Source: an uncultured Eubacteriales bacterium
GTDB taxonomy: Bacteria > Bacillota > Clostridia > Lachnospirales > Lachnospiraceae
Assembly: GCA_951800645.1 (NCBI GenBank)
Contig: CATOIK010000005.1
Location: 1-64,000 of the forward strand
Length of the DNA stretch: 64,000 nt
Reading direction: 5' to 3'
Position 1 is the first letter of the stretch; each line of letters opens with the position of its first letter. Below the pieces are notes generated by a model. The model searched no databases and was not told the DNA's origin. It was given only the letters and a program-made list of their open reading frames with translations. Made by a program: the position numbers and the translations under genes. Positions 34,471 to 42,010 of the stretch are shown here, one piece after another.

Positions 34471-35910
34471 TTACAGGAAAAACACCAGCATATCCAGTAC
34501 AAATACCGGCACCAGAAATGCAAGTGACCAACCAATGTAGCCGAAAAACGAGGGCATCCGAATACCGTTTTCATCGGAAATCGCCTTCACCATAAAGTTG
34601 GGCGCATTGCCGATGTAGGTGTTGGCGCCCATAAACACAGCGCCGCAGGAAATTGCCTCCAACATGGCAACGGGTACCATGCCAAGGCTGGTAGTCATGC
34701 CCTCCGCAAAGCCCAGAGAACCTGCCGTAGTCAGGAATACCAGGTAAGTAGGGGTGTTGTCCAGGAAGCTGGACAGGGTGCCGGTACTCCAGAACAACTG
34801 CCAGGGCTCTGTAATCCCCAGACTGGCTCCGTTGGCCTTTAAAATCATCAGGGCAGGCTGCATGGTAATAAAGATGCCGATAAACAACACTGCTACCTCT
34901 TTGATGGCGCCCCAGGTAAAGTGGTTTTTCCGGCGCACTTCTTTGTTTGTGGTTTTAAAAGACAACCACGCAGCCAAAAGGATTATTGCCATTTCGATGA
35001 CAGCCGGGTAGGTCAGGGTTACCTCTCCAAAAATATGGATGCCCCGTACGGTTCCTTCTCCAGTCTGGAACGCCGGCATTCCAGGCAGGGTTCCGCTTAA
35101 AATAACGGCTGCCACGATCATCACCAGAAAAATCAGGTTGTGAAGGCCAATCAGCTTCACTTCCGTGCCGGGCTTGGAAATGTCCGGCTTACAGCCCTGG
35201 GCAATGTCCTTTCTGTATGCCCGGCGGTCCAGCCAGTAGAACACAAACAGCAGCACTGTCACATTAAACAGGAACATGGGCAGCAGATGCAGACTCCAGA
35301 AGAAGGGCACGCCCCGCATAAAGCCCATTAAAAGAGGCGGGTCTCCAATGGGAGTCAGGCATCCGCCGATGTTGGAAATCAGGAAGATAAAAAACACCAT
35401 AATGTGGCTTTTTCTTCGTCTCCAAGAATTCATTTTGATGACCGGGCGAACCATCAGCATGCTGGCACCGGTGGTGCCAATCCAACTGGAAAGCAGCGTT
35501 CCAATCAGCAGAAGTCCCACATTGATTCTGGGCGAACCGGCCAGGTCTCCTTCCATACTGATGTTGCCGGACACGCAGAACAGTCCGAACAGCAGCACGA
35601 TGAAGGTCAGATAATCGCCTACAATACACTCCAGCACCGTTTCCATGGTATGGCCGCCGCCAAACAGCAATGCAAAGGGTACAATAAATAAAACCGCCCA
35701 GAAAGCCACCACCAGAGGCTGATGGGCCTCCCACCACTCTCCTTTTACCAGAGGCAGCACTGCGATGCAGAGAAGCAGCCCTGCAAAGGGAATACAGAGA
35801 GACAGCGGCACAGACGCAGCCGCCTGGGCTCCTTCTGACGCAAAAGCCGTCCCCGGAGCAACTGCCAGGATAACTCCCAGGCAAATCAAAAACCGCAGCA
35901 TTGTTTTCAT
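34471..35910 (-). CDS. Ion transporter superfamily antiporter, NhaD/citrate-transporter-like
   Basis: A signal-like first segment is followed by about 12 hydrophobic helices. Two related halves carry the superfamily patterns (LTPIGDPPLLMGFMRG and DNTPTYLVFLTTAG, like NhaD and ArsB). The family exchanges Na+ or other ions with H+. The start at 35910 follows AGGTGG. Sequence alone does not separate a sodium/proton antiporter from a dicarboxylate carrier, but the GDPP and DNTP motifs favour NhaD. Confidence 0.75.
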   Translation of the reverse strand: MKTMLRFLICLGVILAVAPGTAFASEGAQAAASVPLSLCIPFAGLLLCIAVLPLVKGEWWEAHQPLVVAFWAVLFIVPFALLFGGGHTMETVLECIVGDYLTFIVLLFGLFCVSGNISMEGDLAGSPRINVGLLLIGTLLSSWIGTTGASMLMVRPVIKMNSWRRRKSHIMVFFIFLISNIGGCLTPIGDPPLLMGFMRGVPFFWSLHLLPMFLFNVTVLLFVFYWLDRRAYRKDIAQGCKPDISKPGTEVKLIGLHNLIFLVMIVAAVILSGTLPGMPAFQTGEGTVRGIHIFGEVTLTYPAVIEMAIILLAAWLSFKTTNKEVRRKNHFTWGAIKEVAVLFIGIFITMQPALMILKANGASLGITEPWQLFWSTGTLSSFLDNTPTYLVFLTTAGSLGFAEGMTTSLGMVPVAMLEAISCGAVFMGANTYIGNAPNFMVKAISDENGIRMPSFFGYIGWSLAFLVPVFVLDMLVFFL

Positions 35911-36046
35911 GTCAAATTCCACCTTTACTGTATACATATTCCGTCAAGTACAACCTCGCATTATAACACGATTTTTGAAAATTGCAAGCACTGATATTTT
36001 CTTGTCATTCTCCGGTTCTGTAGTAAAAAGGATGTGCCTTTCGTGT

Positions 36047-36127
36047 AATAGGAACATTGCGGAGTAATTTCCTATCACATAAACAGCCAGGGCCGCCGCA
36101 TTTCCCGGCAGTCCTGGCTGTTTTTCT
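36047..36127 (+). terminator. Plus-oriented terminator hairpin plus an adjacent hairpin
   Basis: AACAGCCAGG (36082-36091) and CCTGGCTGTT (36113-36122) with inner CGCCG/CGGC pairs are followed by TTTTTC on the plus strand, while the genes on both sides are on the minus strand. An ATAGGAA/TTCCTAT hairpin lies just before it. It can end asp23 transcription weakly on the minus strand. A short plus-strand RNA ending here cannot be excluded. Confidence 0.5.
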
Positions 36128-36146
36128 GTTTCTGATAAAAACGATA

Positions 36147-36533
36147 TTACTTCTCCTCGTCTAAATTTACCCCTGCAATCTTGACATTCACATCTAAAAC
36201 CGTCAGACCGGTCATGTTCTCAATGGCGGATTTTACCCTGTCCTGCACCTTTGCACAGACATCCGGGATATTGAAGCCATATTTGATATTCAGGGAAAGG
36301 TCTACGGATACATGCTCATCTGTCACATCTACCTTTACGCCCTTGGACAGGTTTTTCATGCCCAGCTTGCTGACCCACTCATTGGTGATGTTTCCGGCCA
36401 TGGAGTCTACACCCTCCACCTCAGTGGCGGCAAGGCCTGCGATGATAGCCACAACCTCATCTGCAATCCGCACTTCTCCGATTGTATCGTTTTCATATAC
36501 CTTATGGGTATTTCTTCCTTCCAGTTCTGCCAC
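36147..36533 (-). CDS. Asp23/Gls24 family envelope stress-like protein
   Basis: The 128-residue protein has the family core GEVRIADEVVAIIAGLAATEVEGVDSM and VSVDLSLNIKYGFNIPDVCAKVQDRVKSAIENMTGL. Members in Bacillota are linked to envelope homeostasis. In Clostridia this gene follows spoIIIAH, as here. It starts at GTG with GGAGGG before it. Confidence 0.9.
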   Translation of the reverse strand: MAELEGRNTHKVYENDTIGEVRIADEVVAIIAGLAATEVEGVDSMAGNITNEWVSKLGMKNLSKGVKVDVTDEHVSVDLSLNIKYGFNIPDVCAKVQDRVKSAIENMTGLTVLDVNVKIAGVNLDEEK

Positions 36534-36610
36534 GGTAAATCCCTCCTAAATCATTCAGATTCAATACTAGTTATAGTATAGCAAATGTGGACGGATTTGG
36601 AAAGGGGTAT

Positions 36611-37435
36611 TTACTCTTGTAAATTCAACAGGGTAATTACGATATTTTCGGCTCCCACTTCGGTTTTCCGTTTTACAATGTCCTCAATCTGGGCCCGCTG
36701 CTGGTCTGTGATGCTGGCGGCGTTGATCACCACATCCACCTGGCCGTCTGTCAGACTGACTACCGGATCTGCAAAGCCCTTGGCCTGCAGAAGGGTCTCC
36801 GCCGCATTTTCCTTCTCTGATACCGCCGTCATGGAAATCATATACTGGATGGCGTCCTGCTTGGCACCTTCTTCAATGTTCGTATTATTGATGATGTTGT
36901 TTAAGGTTTCTTTGTTTTTGGCCCGAATCTGCTCCCGGTTCAGTTGCACATTGGCTATGTAGTCAGAAACCGTGATTCCGCTGGTTAAAACTGCTTCGCC
37001 CGGATTATCCATGCCGGTTTCTTCTCCCTCATCCCAGCTTTCAATTTCTGCCAGCTGCGTGCCGCCTGCTGCAAGCTCCGTCCCAACTGTTCCGGTTTCC
37101 GCCGCTGTTCCTCCTGCGCTCCCCAGCTCTCCTGCGGAACCTTCCGTTCCGCCGTCTGCGGTACCGTCTGTTCCTGCGCTGCCTGCCTCTGCTTCCATCA
37201 GATTTCCTTCTGCCTGAGGCTGGGCCTCCTCAAAAGCGCCGCCAAAATCATAACTGGCCGCCTGGTTTTCCGCCAAAATATCCTCGTCCGAAATCTCCAG
37301 TGCCCCCACCTGATAAAGACCGTCTGCATTGGCCTCCAGTTCCTTCTGCCCGGCATAATTTAAATATCCCGCCGCCGCAATCATAATTGCCAGTGTGGTA
37401 ATGATAATCTGGTTCCTCCGAAACAGCTTTTTCAT
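36611..37435 (-). CDS. spoIIIAH: Stage III sporulation protein AH
   Basis: A single N-terminal membrane helix (FRRNQIIITTLAIMIAAAGYLNY) leads to an Ala/Gly/Glu-rich linker (about 65-140) and a C-terminal ring-building domain (about 150-270) ending VGAENIVITLLN. SpoIIIAH in the mother-cell membrane binds forespore SpoIIQ, forming the feeding-tube channel. The linker makes it longer (274 residues) than B. subtilis SpoIIIAH (218). Start: AGAGG before ATG at 37435. Unlike in most Clostridia it is not next to spoIIIAG, which lies 9 kb away beyond inserted DNA. Confidence 0.9.
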   Translation of the reverse strand: MKKLFRRNQIIITTLAIMIAAAGYLNYAGQKELEANADGLYQVGALEISDEDILAENQAASYDFGGAFEEAQPQAEGNLMEAEAGSAGTDGTADGGTEGSAGELGSAGGTAAETGTVGTELAAGGTQLAEIESWDEGEETGMDNPGEAVLTSGITVSDYIANVQLNREQIRAKNKETLNNIINNTNIEEGAKQDAIQYMISMTAVSEKENAAETLLQAKGFADPVVSLTDGQVDVVINAASITDQQRAQIEDIVKRKTEVGAENIVITLLNLQE

Positions 37436-37538
37436 ATTGACCTCTTTCAAATATCCCGCCGGTTTCTTTAATCTCATTCCTGACACACTCCTTTTTACTC
37501 CACCCGCTTTCGTACTTTTATCTTATGTGGAAGGAAGG

Positions 37539-37567
37539 ATTTTATGACAAATCTCCATTCCAATAAA
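37539..37567 (-). promoter_or_regulatory. Candidate sigma-E promoter of spoIIIAH
   Basis: On the minus strand CATAAAAT matches the sigma-E -10 consensus CATACAnT at 7 of 8 positions. A weaker -35 (GTTTATTG) lies about 14 bp upstream. The gene needs its own promoter because it is cut off from the spoIIIA operon. A perfect ATTCCA/TGGAAT inverted repeat overlaps the -35. Confidence 0.35.
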
Positions 37568-37646
37568 CTGGAATTTACTTCGGACTATTTTCTATTGAAA
37601 ATCGATTATTTAATTGTCATGTGAATTGGAAGTAGATGCTTTTACA

Positions 37647-38273
37647 TTATTTTAGAAGACAAACACCTAAAATTGCTGCTTCTACAAAAAAGCGTGTGGC
37701 ATCATTCGGTAAACGCTTCTTAAAAGTCATAAATAATACTGAATCTTGATCTGATAAGTCGCTATCTTCATTTAGATATGGTTCAAGTATTTTACAATCA
37801 ACTCTATACCATGTTACTTCTTCATTGGGATTTACTAACTTACGCCAGCACAACCAGTTATAAAGTACATCCATATAACAATCATTTTGTGGGATAGTAG
37901 ACAATAAAACTTCATCAATTTTAAAAAAATCTTCAAGCTTCTCATTACCATCTTTAATCGTTACATAGTTATGTGCATCATTTATTATATAAAAAGATTT
38001 AAGGATTTTCCCTCGTATGCTTAAGCCAATCGTTGCAGCAATTCCTATCGATATAGCACTAACTATTAGGGCGGTTAAAGGTTTATTTATTGTCATTAAC
38101 CAAGGAATACAAAACATTGGTACAAATATACCAAGAACAGTCAAAAAGATAGCATAAGCATAATCGAACCTTTGGTCTTTTCTAGTCATAGGTCTTACGC
38201 TATTTATAGCCATGATAATTCTATTACAGGCTTTCCTGGATGCTTTGTTGCCATAATTAACTCTGTTATCCAT
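37647..38273 (-). CDS. Two-transmembrane protein of unknown function
   Basis: I do not recognise a family with confidence. About 208 residues: a basic N-terminus, two hydrophobic segments (about 38-58 FLTVLGIFVPMFCIPWL and 65-85 LIVSAISIGIAATIGLSI), and a soluble C-terminal domain rich in aromatic and acidic residues. Two-helix proteins of this layout occur among SLATT-type effectors, but no diagnostic motif is visible. The start at 38273 has GGAGAGG; a longer frame to 38399 has none. It is AT-rich and, with the XRE gene beside it, appears inserted between spoIIIAH and spoIIIAG. Confidence 0.55.
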   Translation of the reverse strand: MDNRVNYGNKASRKACNRIIMAINSVRPMTRKDQRFDYAYAIFLTVLGIFVPMFCIPWLMTINKPLTALIVSAISIGIAATIGLSIRGKILKSFYIINDAHNYVTIKDGNEKLEDFFKIDEVLLSTIPQNDCYMDVLYNWLCWRKLVNPNEEVTWYRVDCKILEPYLNEDSDLSDQDSVLFMTFKKRLPNDATRFFVEAAILGVCLLK

Positions 38274-38460
38274 ATTACCTCTCCATCTTCTATCATTCCA
38301 GGCTTTGCCTATTTCTATTTTCATAGGGCTTTTTTCCATAATGTATTTTTGCCTTAGGATAATTGCAAATTCATCATAGCATATGAGATATGAAAACACA
38401 AGAATCGCTCCCGCCCGCCCCCTGCAGACCTCTCATCTCACCTGGTAAACGATGAGTAGA

Positions 38461-38506
38461 TTGAAAAAACAGGGAATTTCCAGTATAATGGGCACAAGGA
38501 GGTGAT
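38461..38506 (+). promoter_or_regulatory. Promoter and ribosome site of the interrupted XRE gene
   Basis: TTGAAA (38461-38466), a 17-bp spacer and TATAAT (38484-38489) are followed by AAGGAGGTGAT (38497-38507), a full anti-16S match 6 bp before the TTG start. The promoter now drives only a 45-codon fragment and may read into the mobile element. Confidence 0.8.
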
Positions 38507-38512
38507 GCTGCA

Positions 38513-38650
38513 TTGGACGCAAAAACACTTGGTTCCTTCATTCTGTCATTGAGAAAAGAAAAGGGCCTGACTCAAGCCCAGCTGGCAGAAAAAATTCATG
38601 TGACGGACAAGGCCATCAGTAAATGGGAACGGGGAGTTTCACTTAGTTAA
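38513..38650 (+). pseudogene. XRE family regulator, 5' part, interrupted by the mobile element
   Basis: Starting at TTG, 41 codons encode a helix-turn-helix (GLTQAQLAEKIHVTDKAISKWERG), then the frame enters the element and stops at 38648-38650. The rest of the gene resumes at 46082. Joining GGA (38633-38635) to the codon after GGA (46079-46081) restores WERG-NGFPDISN, the expected continuation in this family, with no frameshift. Confidence 0.9.
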
Positions 38651-38663
38651 AGATACCACACCA
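38636..38663. other. attL and left inverted repeat
   Basis: Directly after the GA crossover (38634-38635) comes GTTTCACTTAGTTAAAGATA. Its complement recurs at the right end (46056-46081) with two mismatches in the repeat core. Confidence 0.75.
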
Positions 38664-38711
38664 AAACCCACGCTGACTTTTGCTCAACCGATACAGCCGG
38701 AGGGCTGAATA

Positions 38712-38767
38712 ACAAGAAAAGGCGATATGCAATCCCCGCAGAGGGGTGGCGTATCGTCTTTTCTTGT
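38712..38767. other. Long near-perfect hairpin at the element's left end
   Basis: ACAAGAAAAGGCGATA pairs with TATCG-T-CTTTTCTTGT, continuing through ATCCCC/GGGGT to a five-base loop. There is no U-tract. The 535 bp between attL and the flavokinase gene hold no convincing gene; open frames there lack ribosome sites. The hairpin may insulate the element from outside transcription or serve in transfer. Confidence 0.5.
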
Positions 38768-39005
38768 GGGGGAATCCAAAGGGGGCAGCGCCCCTTTGGC
38801 ACACGACTTTGCTTGCAAAGTGTAGTGTGTTATACGCTCTGTCGGCGTTGCCGTAAAATGCCGTTGCCGCCGGGGAGGGCAAGGGCGTTTGAAGCGGCAG
38901 GAAAACAGGGCTGTGATTGCGTGACGTGGAGCCGCAAGCGCAGGACTGGTTTCATCAGCAGACAGGGCGTATATAAAAGCCCCCGTCCCTCGTCCCACGC
39001 CGGAC

Positions 39006-39026
39006 TTCGGGACAAAATGTCCCGAA
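39006..39026. repeat. Palindrome TTCGGGACA-n3-TGTCCCGAA, copy 1
   Basis: A 9-bp inverted repeat around AAA, identical in all 21 positions to a second copy at 41899-41919 in the same element. Such paired palindromes suggest a protein-binding site or a single-strand hairpin used in transfer. Confidence 0.6.
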
Positions 39027-39170
39027 CTTGTGTACACACTCATGAAAAAGCAGACGGGTTTTTCTCTCAAAATTGAAATGGGCGGGAAGCCATTTTAAGG
39101 CTTTCCCGCCTTGATTGCCTATCAGCAAAGACGGGCGGGACTGTCAACGGCGGCGCATGAAATGCGCTGT

Positions 39171-39884
39171 TCATCTTGACCGTTGACTGGCTCGGCTGGC
39201 TTTGCTATTCAGTTGAAATTTGTAGCCATATCCTACAACCGTTTTTATACAATCCATGTCGTTCAAATATGGACGTAATTTTTTTCTGATTTGATAAATC
39301 GTGTTTTCCACAGCATGAAAATAGTCGTTTGAAAATTCATGCCATACAGCTTGGTAAATTTGTCCTTTGCTAAACGTAACGTCTGGATTAGAATATAGCA
39401 GATACAAAATATCAAACTCTTTCGTTGATAAAAATACTTCTGTATTTTCAACTGATACCTTATGCTTTTCTATGTCCATGTATAATGTAGTCGGCAAATC
39501 ACTCAAATTAAAAAATTCCCTTGTTGCTATACAATCTCGTCTAATCTGATTTAACAACGCCGATAAATCGCTGAATTTTTGCGGTTCTCTTAATCTGGTA
39601 TATAGTTCAACAAGAAGTTTTTCTCCGTAAATATCTTGATTGAAATTCAGCAAATGGACTTCTATTGAAATATTTTCGTCATTATCAATGGTAGGACGCT
39701 TCCCTATGTGGGTAACGGCATAATATGTGTTTTCGTTCCAACAAACAGATGAAACATAAACTCCCGGTAGTGGTGTATTTTCTTTTGACAATATTTCTAA
39801 ATTAGCGGTAGGGCTTCCTACAAGTTTTCCAATACCTCTGCCGTGAACAACTTTACCGCATAAAGATATATTCTTTTCTTTCAT
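39171..39884 (-). CDS. Flavokinase (RibF C-domain) fused to an OmpR-type winged helix
   Basis: Residues about 5-128 match bacterial riboflavin kinase: GKVVHGRGIGKLVGSPTANL with the ATP/Mg PTAN motif at 25-28, GVYVSSV, GKRPT, and IEVHLLNFNQDIYG with the catalytic Glu near 75. The N-terminal FAD synthetase domain of RibF is absent. Residues about 133-225 are a winged helix of the OmpR type (LSTKEFDILYLLYSNPDVTFSK, ENTIYQIRKKLRPYL, VVGYGYKF). The protein could make FMN and sense it to control transcription; the fusion is seen, the coupling is inferred. It lies 11 bp after the RibU-like gene under the same FMN riboswitch. I chose ATG 39884 for spacing to GAGG; 39890 is possible. Confidence 0.85.
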   Translation of the reverse strand: MKEKNISLCGKVVHGRGIGKLVGSPTANLEILSKENTPLPGVYVSSVCWNENTYYAVTHIGKRPTIDNDENISIEVHLLNFNQDIYGEKLLVELYTRLREPQKFSDLSALLNQIRRDCIATREFFNLSDLPTTLYMDIEKHKVSVENTEVFLSTKEFDILYLLYSNPDVTFSKGQIYQAVWHEFSNDYFHAVENTIYQIRKKLRPYLNDMDCIKTVVGYGYKFQLNSKASRASQRSR

Positions 39885-39894
39885 CAGCATATCC

Positions 39895-40539
39895 TCAAAT
39901 TAGATCATTCATAGACAGCACAATCAAAATACAAGTCACAATTATCATTGTGAAAATAAGATGTAGTCCGATTGGCTTATTACTCTTTTTCACATTCTCT
40001 CTTTCAATAAATCCGCTTTTTCGCAACGCGGTTACTACTGGTTTATACAGGAAAAATGTAATACTGGCATTTAGTCCGGCTTTTAGTAAGTTAAACGGCA
40101 AAAATGCAGGCAAGAGCAATTTTGCGACTGCTTCACGGGGATAGCCCATATAAAGCGGTGTTATTAAATAGTTCCACAAAAGCATAATTGCAACCATAGC
40201 CATACTTCCTAAAATCAATCCTAGCAATGCTCCATGTAAGGTGTGTCTTTTTTTGTAAATAAAAGCTGCGGTACAGGCAAAAGAGCAGGTAGATACAATG
40301 TTCATAATGCAACCCAAAATACCAGTATCGCTAACCGTCATCATTTCAATAAAAGACACGATTATTGACACAATGCAAGATGTTAATGGCCCCCAGATTA
40401 GACCACCCAAAGTAATTACAACATCTTTAGGGTCGTACTTGAGAAACAAAACAATCGGTATTCTTCCTACTGCCATAACCACATAGGCGATTGCACAAAG
40501 CATAGCAACGGTTGTCATTTTTTGGGTTTTGTTGTTCAT
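39895..40539 (-). CDS. ribU: RibU-like riboflavin ECF transporter S component
   Basis: The 214-residue membrane protein has six hydrophobic segments. The N-terminal part contains RIPIVLFLKYDPKDVVITLGGLIWGP, the KYDP motif of RibU substrate-binding components. RibU binds riboflavin outside and needs the shared EcfA1-A2-T module, not encoded here, so the element must rely on the host's module. AGGAAAT precedes the ATG, shortly after the attenuator hairpin of an FMN riboswitch. The last ~25 residues form an extra membrane helix. Confidence 0.88.
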   Translation of the reverse strand: MNNKTQKMTTVAMLCAIAYVVMAVGRIPIVLFLKYDPKDVVITLGGLIWGPLTSCIVSIIVSFIEMMTVSDTGILGCIMNIVSTCSFACTAAFIYKKRHTLHGALLGLILGSMAMVAIMLLWNYLITPLYMGYPREAVAKLLLPAFLPFNLLKAGLNASITFFLYKPVVTALRKSGFIERENVKKSNKPIGLHLIFTMIIVTCILIVLSMNDLI

Positions 40540-40563
40540 TTTAGATTTCCTCCATATTCAAAA

Positions 40564-40598
40564 TTAGCACCTGAAAGGAACTGTCTTTCAGGTGCTAA
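40564..40598 (-). terminator. Riboswitch attenuator terminator
   Basis: TTAGCACCTGAAAG and CTTTCAGGTGCTAA form a 14-bp perfect stem with a seven-base loop, followed on the minus strand by TTTTG. It lies between the FMN aptamer and the ribU start, so FMN binding should stop transcription. Confidence 0.85.
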
Positions 40599-40635
40599 CA
40601 ATGGCATAATTCAATAAAGATTTTTGCAATATTAG

Positions 40636-40780
40636 TCATCTTCTTTTATCCAGACTTTACTGTTGGTTTTGGAATTGCACCAAATCATGCGCTTAACGCT
40701 CGCGGACTTTAACCGCCAATCGGGAATTCTTGCTTATGAACCGATACTGTTACATAAGAGTCACCCTGCCCCGAAGACAT
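40636..40780 (-). ncRNA. FMN riboswitch (RFN element)
   Basis: On the minus strand the conserved blocks appear in order: CTTCGGGGCAGGGTG, GAATTCCCGATTGGCGGT, AGTCCGCGAGC, a variable arm, TTGGTGCAATTCCAAAACC, and the closing GTCTGGATAAAAGAAGA that pairs with the first block as P1. The aptamer binds FMN. With the terminator at 40564-40598 it should switch off ribU and the flavokinase gene when FMN is plentiful. Confidence 0.95.
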
Positions 40781-40801
40781 TTATATTCAGTTGCACATAT
40801 A

Positions 40802-40830
40802 AGTATAGCCCTGCCATTTCTAATTGGCAA
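40802..40830 (-). promoter_or_regulatory. Promoter of the riboflavin module
   Basis: On the minus strand TTGCCA (40825-40830), a 17-bp spacer and TATACT (40802-40807) lie just upstream of the riboswitch. Confidence 0.75.
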
Positions 40831-40879
40831 TAAAATGAAGGCATTTCGGAAACAATTCGGAAATCTAAAATGAAAAATA

Positions 40880-41680
40880 TTACTTTCCTGCCCGCTCAAT
40901 CATTTTCTTCATCAACTGCTGGAATTGTTCATTTGTTTCCTCGTCCAGCGGCATGACCTTTTCAAGCTGTTCTGCAACCAACGCCGTCACATCATCAATG
41001 GAATGTAATTCCTGCTTCTGCTCCTGTGCGGCGGTCTGGATATTTTGAAACATGGCTGCGGTCACTGGTTCCTCCGGCGGCTCCCCGCTGTCTATATCGC
41101 TTTTTATGTCCCGCAGGATAGACATAAATACATTCTTGATTTTCTCAATCTCCGCTTCATGCTCCCCCAGCTTTTGAGCGTTCATAAACTGTATATCCTG
41201 TCTTGCTTCCGCCCGGTATTCCGGGCGGTCTTTTATTAAATCGGACAGCGAAGATGTTGCTATTTCGATTACCTGGTTTCGTGCCATAACGCCCCTTGCC
41301 ACTGTGTCCTGAAAATAAATCTGTATCAGGCTTATCAAGCGTGGGAAATTCTTATGTTCCAACAAGCGGTTGAGAATTTCCACATCTATCATTCCCGTTA
41401 CAAGCCCCCGGACTGCTCCCTCGGACAATCCCAATTCCGATATGTCATAACTCTTTTGGACGCTCACTGTTGACAAGCCCAGAATATAATCCGTTGACAC
41501 TCTAAATTCTTTCGCAATGCCTATGAGAACATCACTGCTGACCGTCTTTGTTTCCCCGCTGACGATCCGGCTCAACTGAGAGGGGGAAATCCCTATTTTC
41601 TTTGCCAATTCCTTTTGTGGGATATGCCGCCCGTTGCAAAGGTCGGAAATCCGCTGTCCGGGTGTTCCGGGTAAAGCCAT
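40880..41680 (-). CDS. XRE family repressor-like regulator of the element
   Basis: The N-terminal helix-turn-helix (IPQKELAKKIGISPSQLSRIVSGETKTVSS, about 20-50) is of the lambda-repressor type. About 200 residues of helical, acidic C-terminal region follow, with no recognised domain. It probably controls the element's mobility genes, and an inverted repeat at its promoter suggests it represses itself. AGGAGG lies before the ATG. It is transcribed away from the mobilization genes. Confidence 0.8.
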   Translation of the reverse strand: MALPGTPGQRISDLCNGRHIPQKELAKKIGISPSQLSRIVSGETKTVSSDVLIGIAKEFRVSTDYILGLSTVSVQKSYDISELGLSEGAVRGLVTGMIDVEILNRLLEHKNFPRLISLIQIYFQDTVARGVMARNQVIEIATSSLSDLIKDRPEYRAEARQDIQFMNAQKLGEHEAEIEKIKNVFMSILRDIKSDIDSGEPPEEPVTAAMFQNIQTAAQEQKQELHSIDDVTALVAEQLEKVMPLDEETNEQFQQLMKKMIERAGK

Positions 41681-41707
41681 AGATACGCACCTCCTCCGTA
41701 TGCTTCC

Positions 41708-41736
41708 ATTATACAGAATAATTGCAGAAATGCAAT
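41708..41736 (-). promoter_or_regulatory. Promoter with operator-like inverted repeat of the XRE gene
   Basis: On the minus strand TTGCAT, a 16-bp spacer and TATAAT (41708-41713) form the promoter. The inverted repeat ATTGCA-GAAA-TGCAAT (41721-41736) covers the -35 region, and further TGCAATT/TTGCATT half sites occur at 41762-41790. This is a good candidate for an autoregulatory operator. Confidence 0.65.
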
Positions 41737-41898
41737 TTCAAAAGTATAGACTTTGGGAAAATGCAATTCTCGCAACAATCCGGGATTTGCATTTTTTTCT
41801 GATAAACTGGATTTACGAACGTTCGGAACAGCACCTTGAAAATCGAATGACCGTCCGAAAAGGAATATCCCGGCATGGGAAGCACCGCAACGAGCCAC

Positions 41899-41919
41899 TT
41901 CGGGACAAAATGTCCCGAA
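41899..41919. repeat. Palindrome TTCGGGACA-n3-TGTCCCGAA, copy 2
   Basis: Identical to copy 1 at 39006-39026. It lies in the 330-bp space between the divergent XRE gene and the Cys-rich gene, which otherwise holds the XRE promoter and an ACCTTGAAAATCGAAT box (41833-41848) also found, with one change, at 44100-44115. Confidence 0.6.
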
Positions 41920-42010
41920 GTCCGGGGAGCGTGCCAACGCCGGAACACGCCGCAGGAATGGGGCAGGAAGCCTTTTCGGAGAGAACGGCAACAGAGAAAC
42001 GGAGGAACGC

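Noticed and set aside
38684-39070. 128-residue minus-strand protein at the left end of the element
   Set aside because: No ribosome site, biased composition, and the frame crosses the long hairpin and the 21-bp palindrome; non-coding is more likely.
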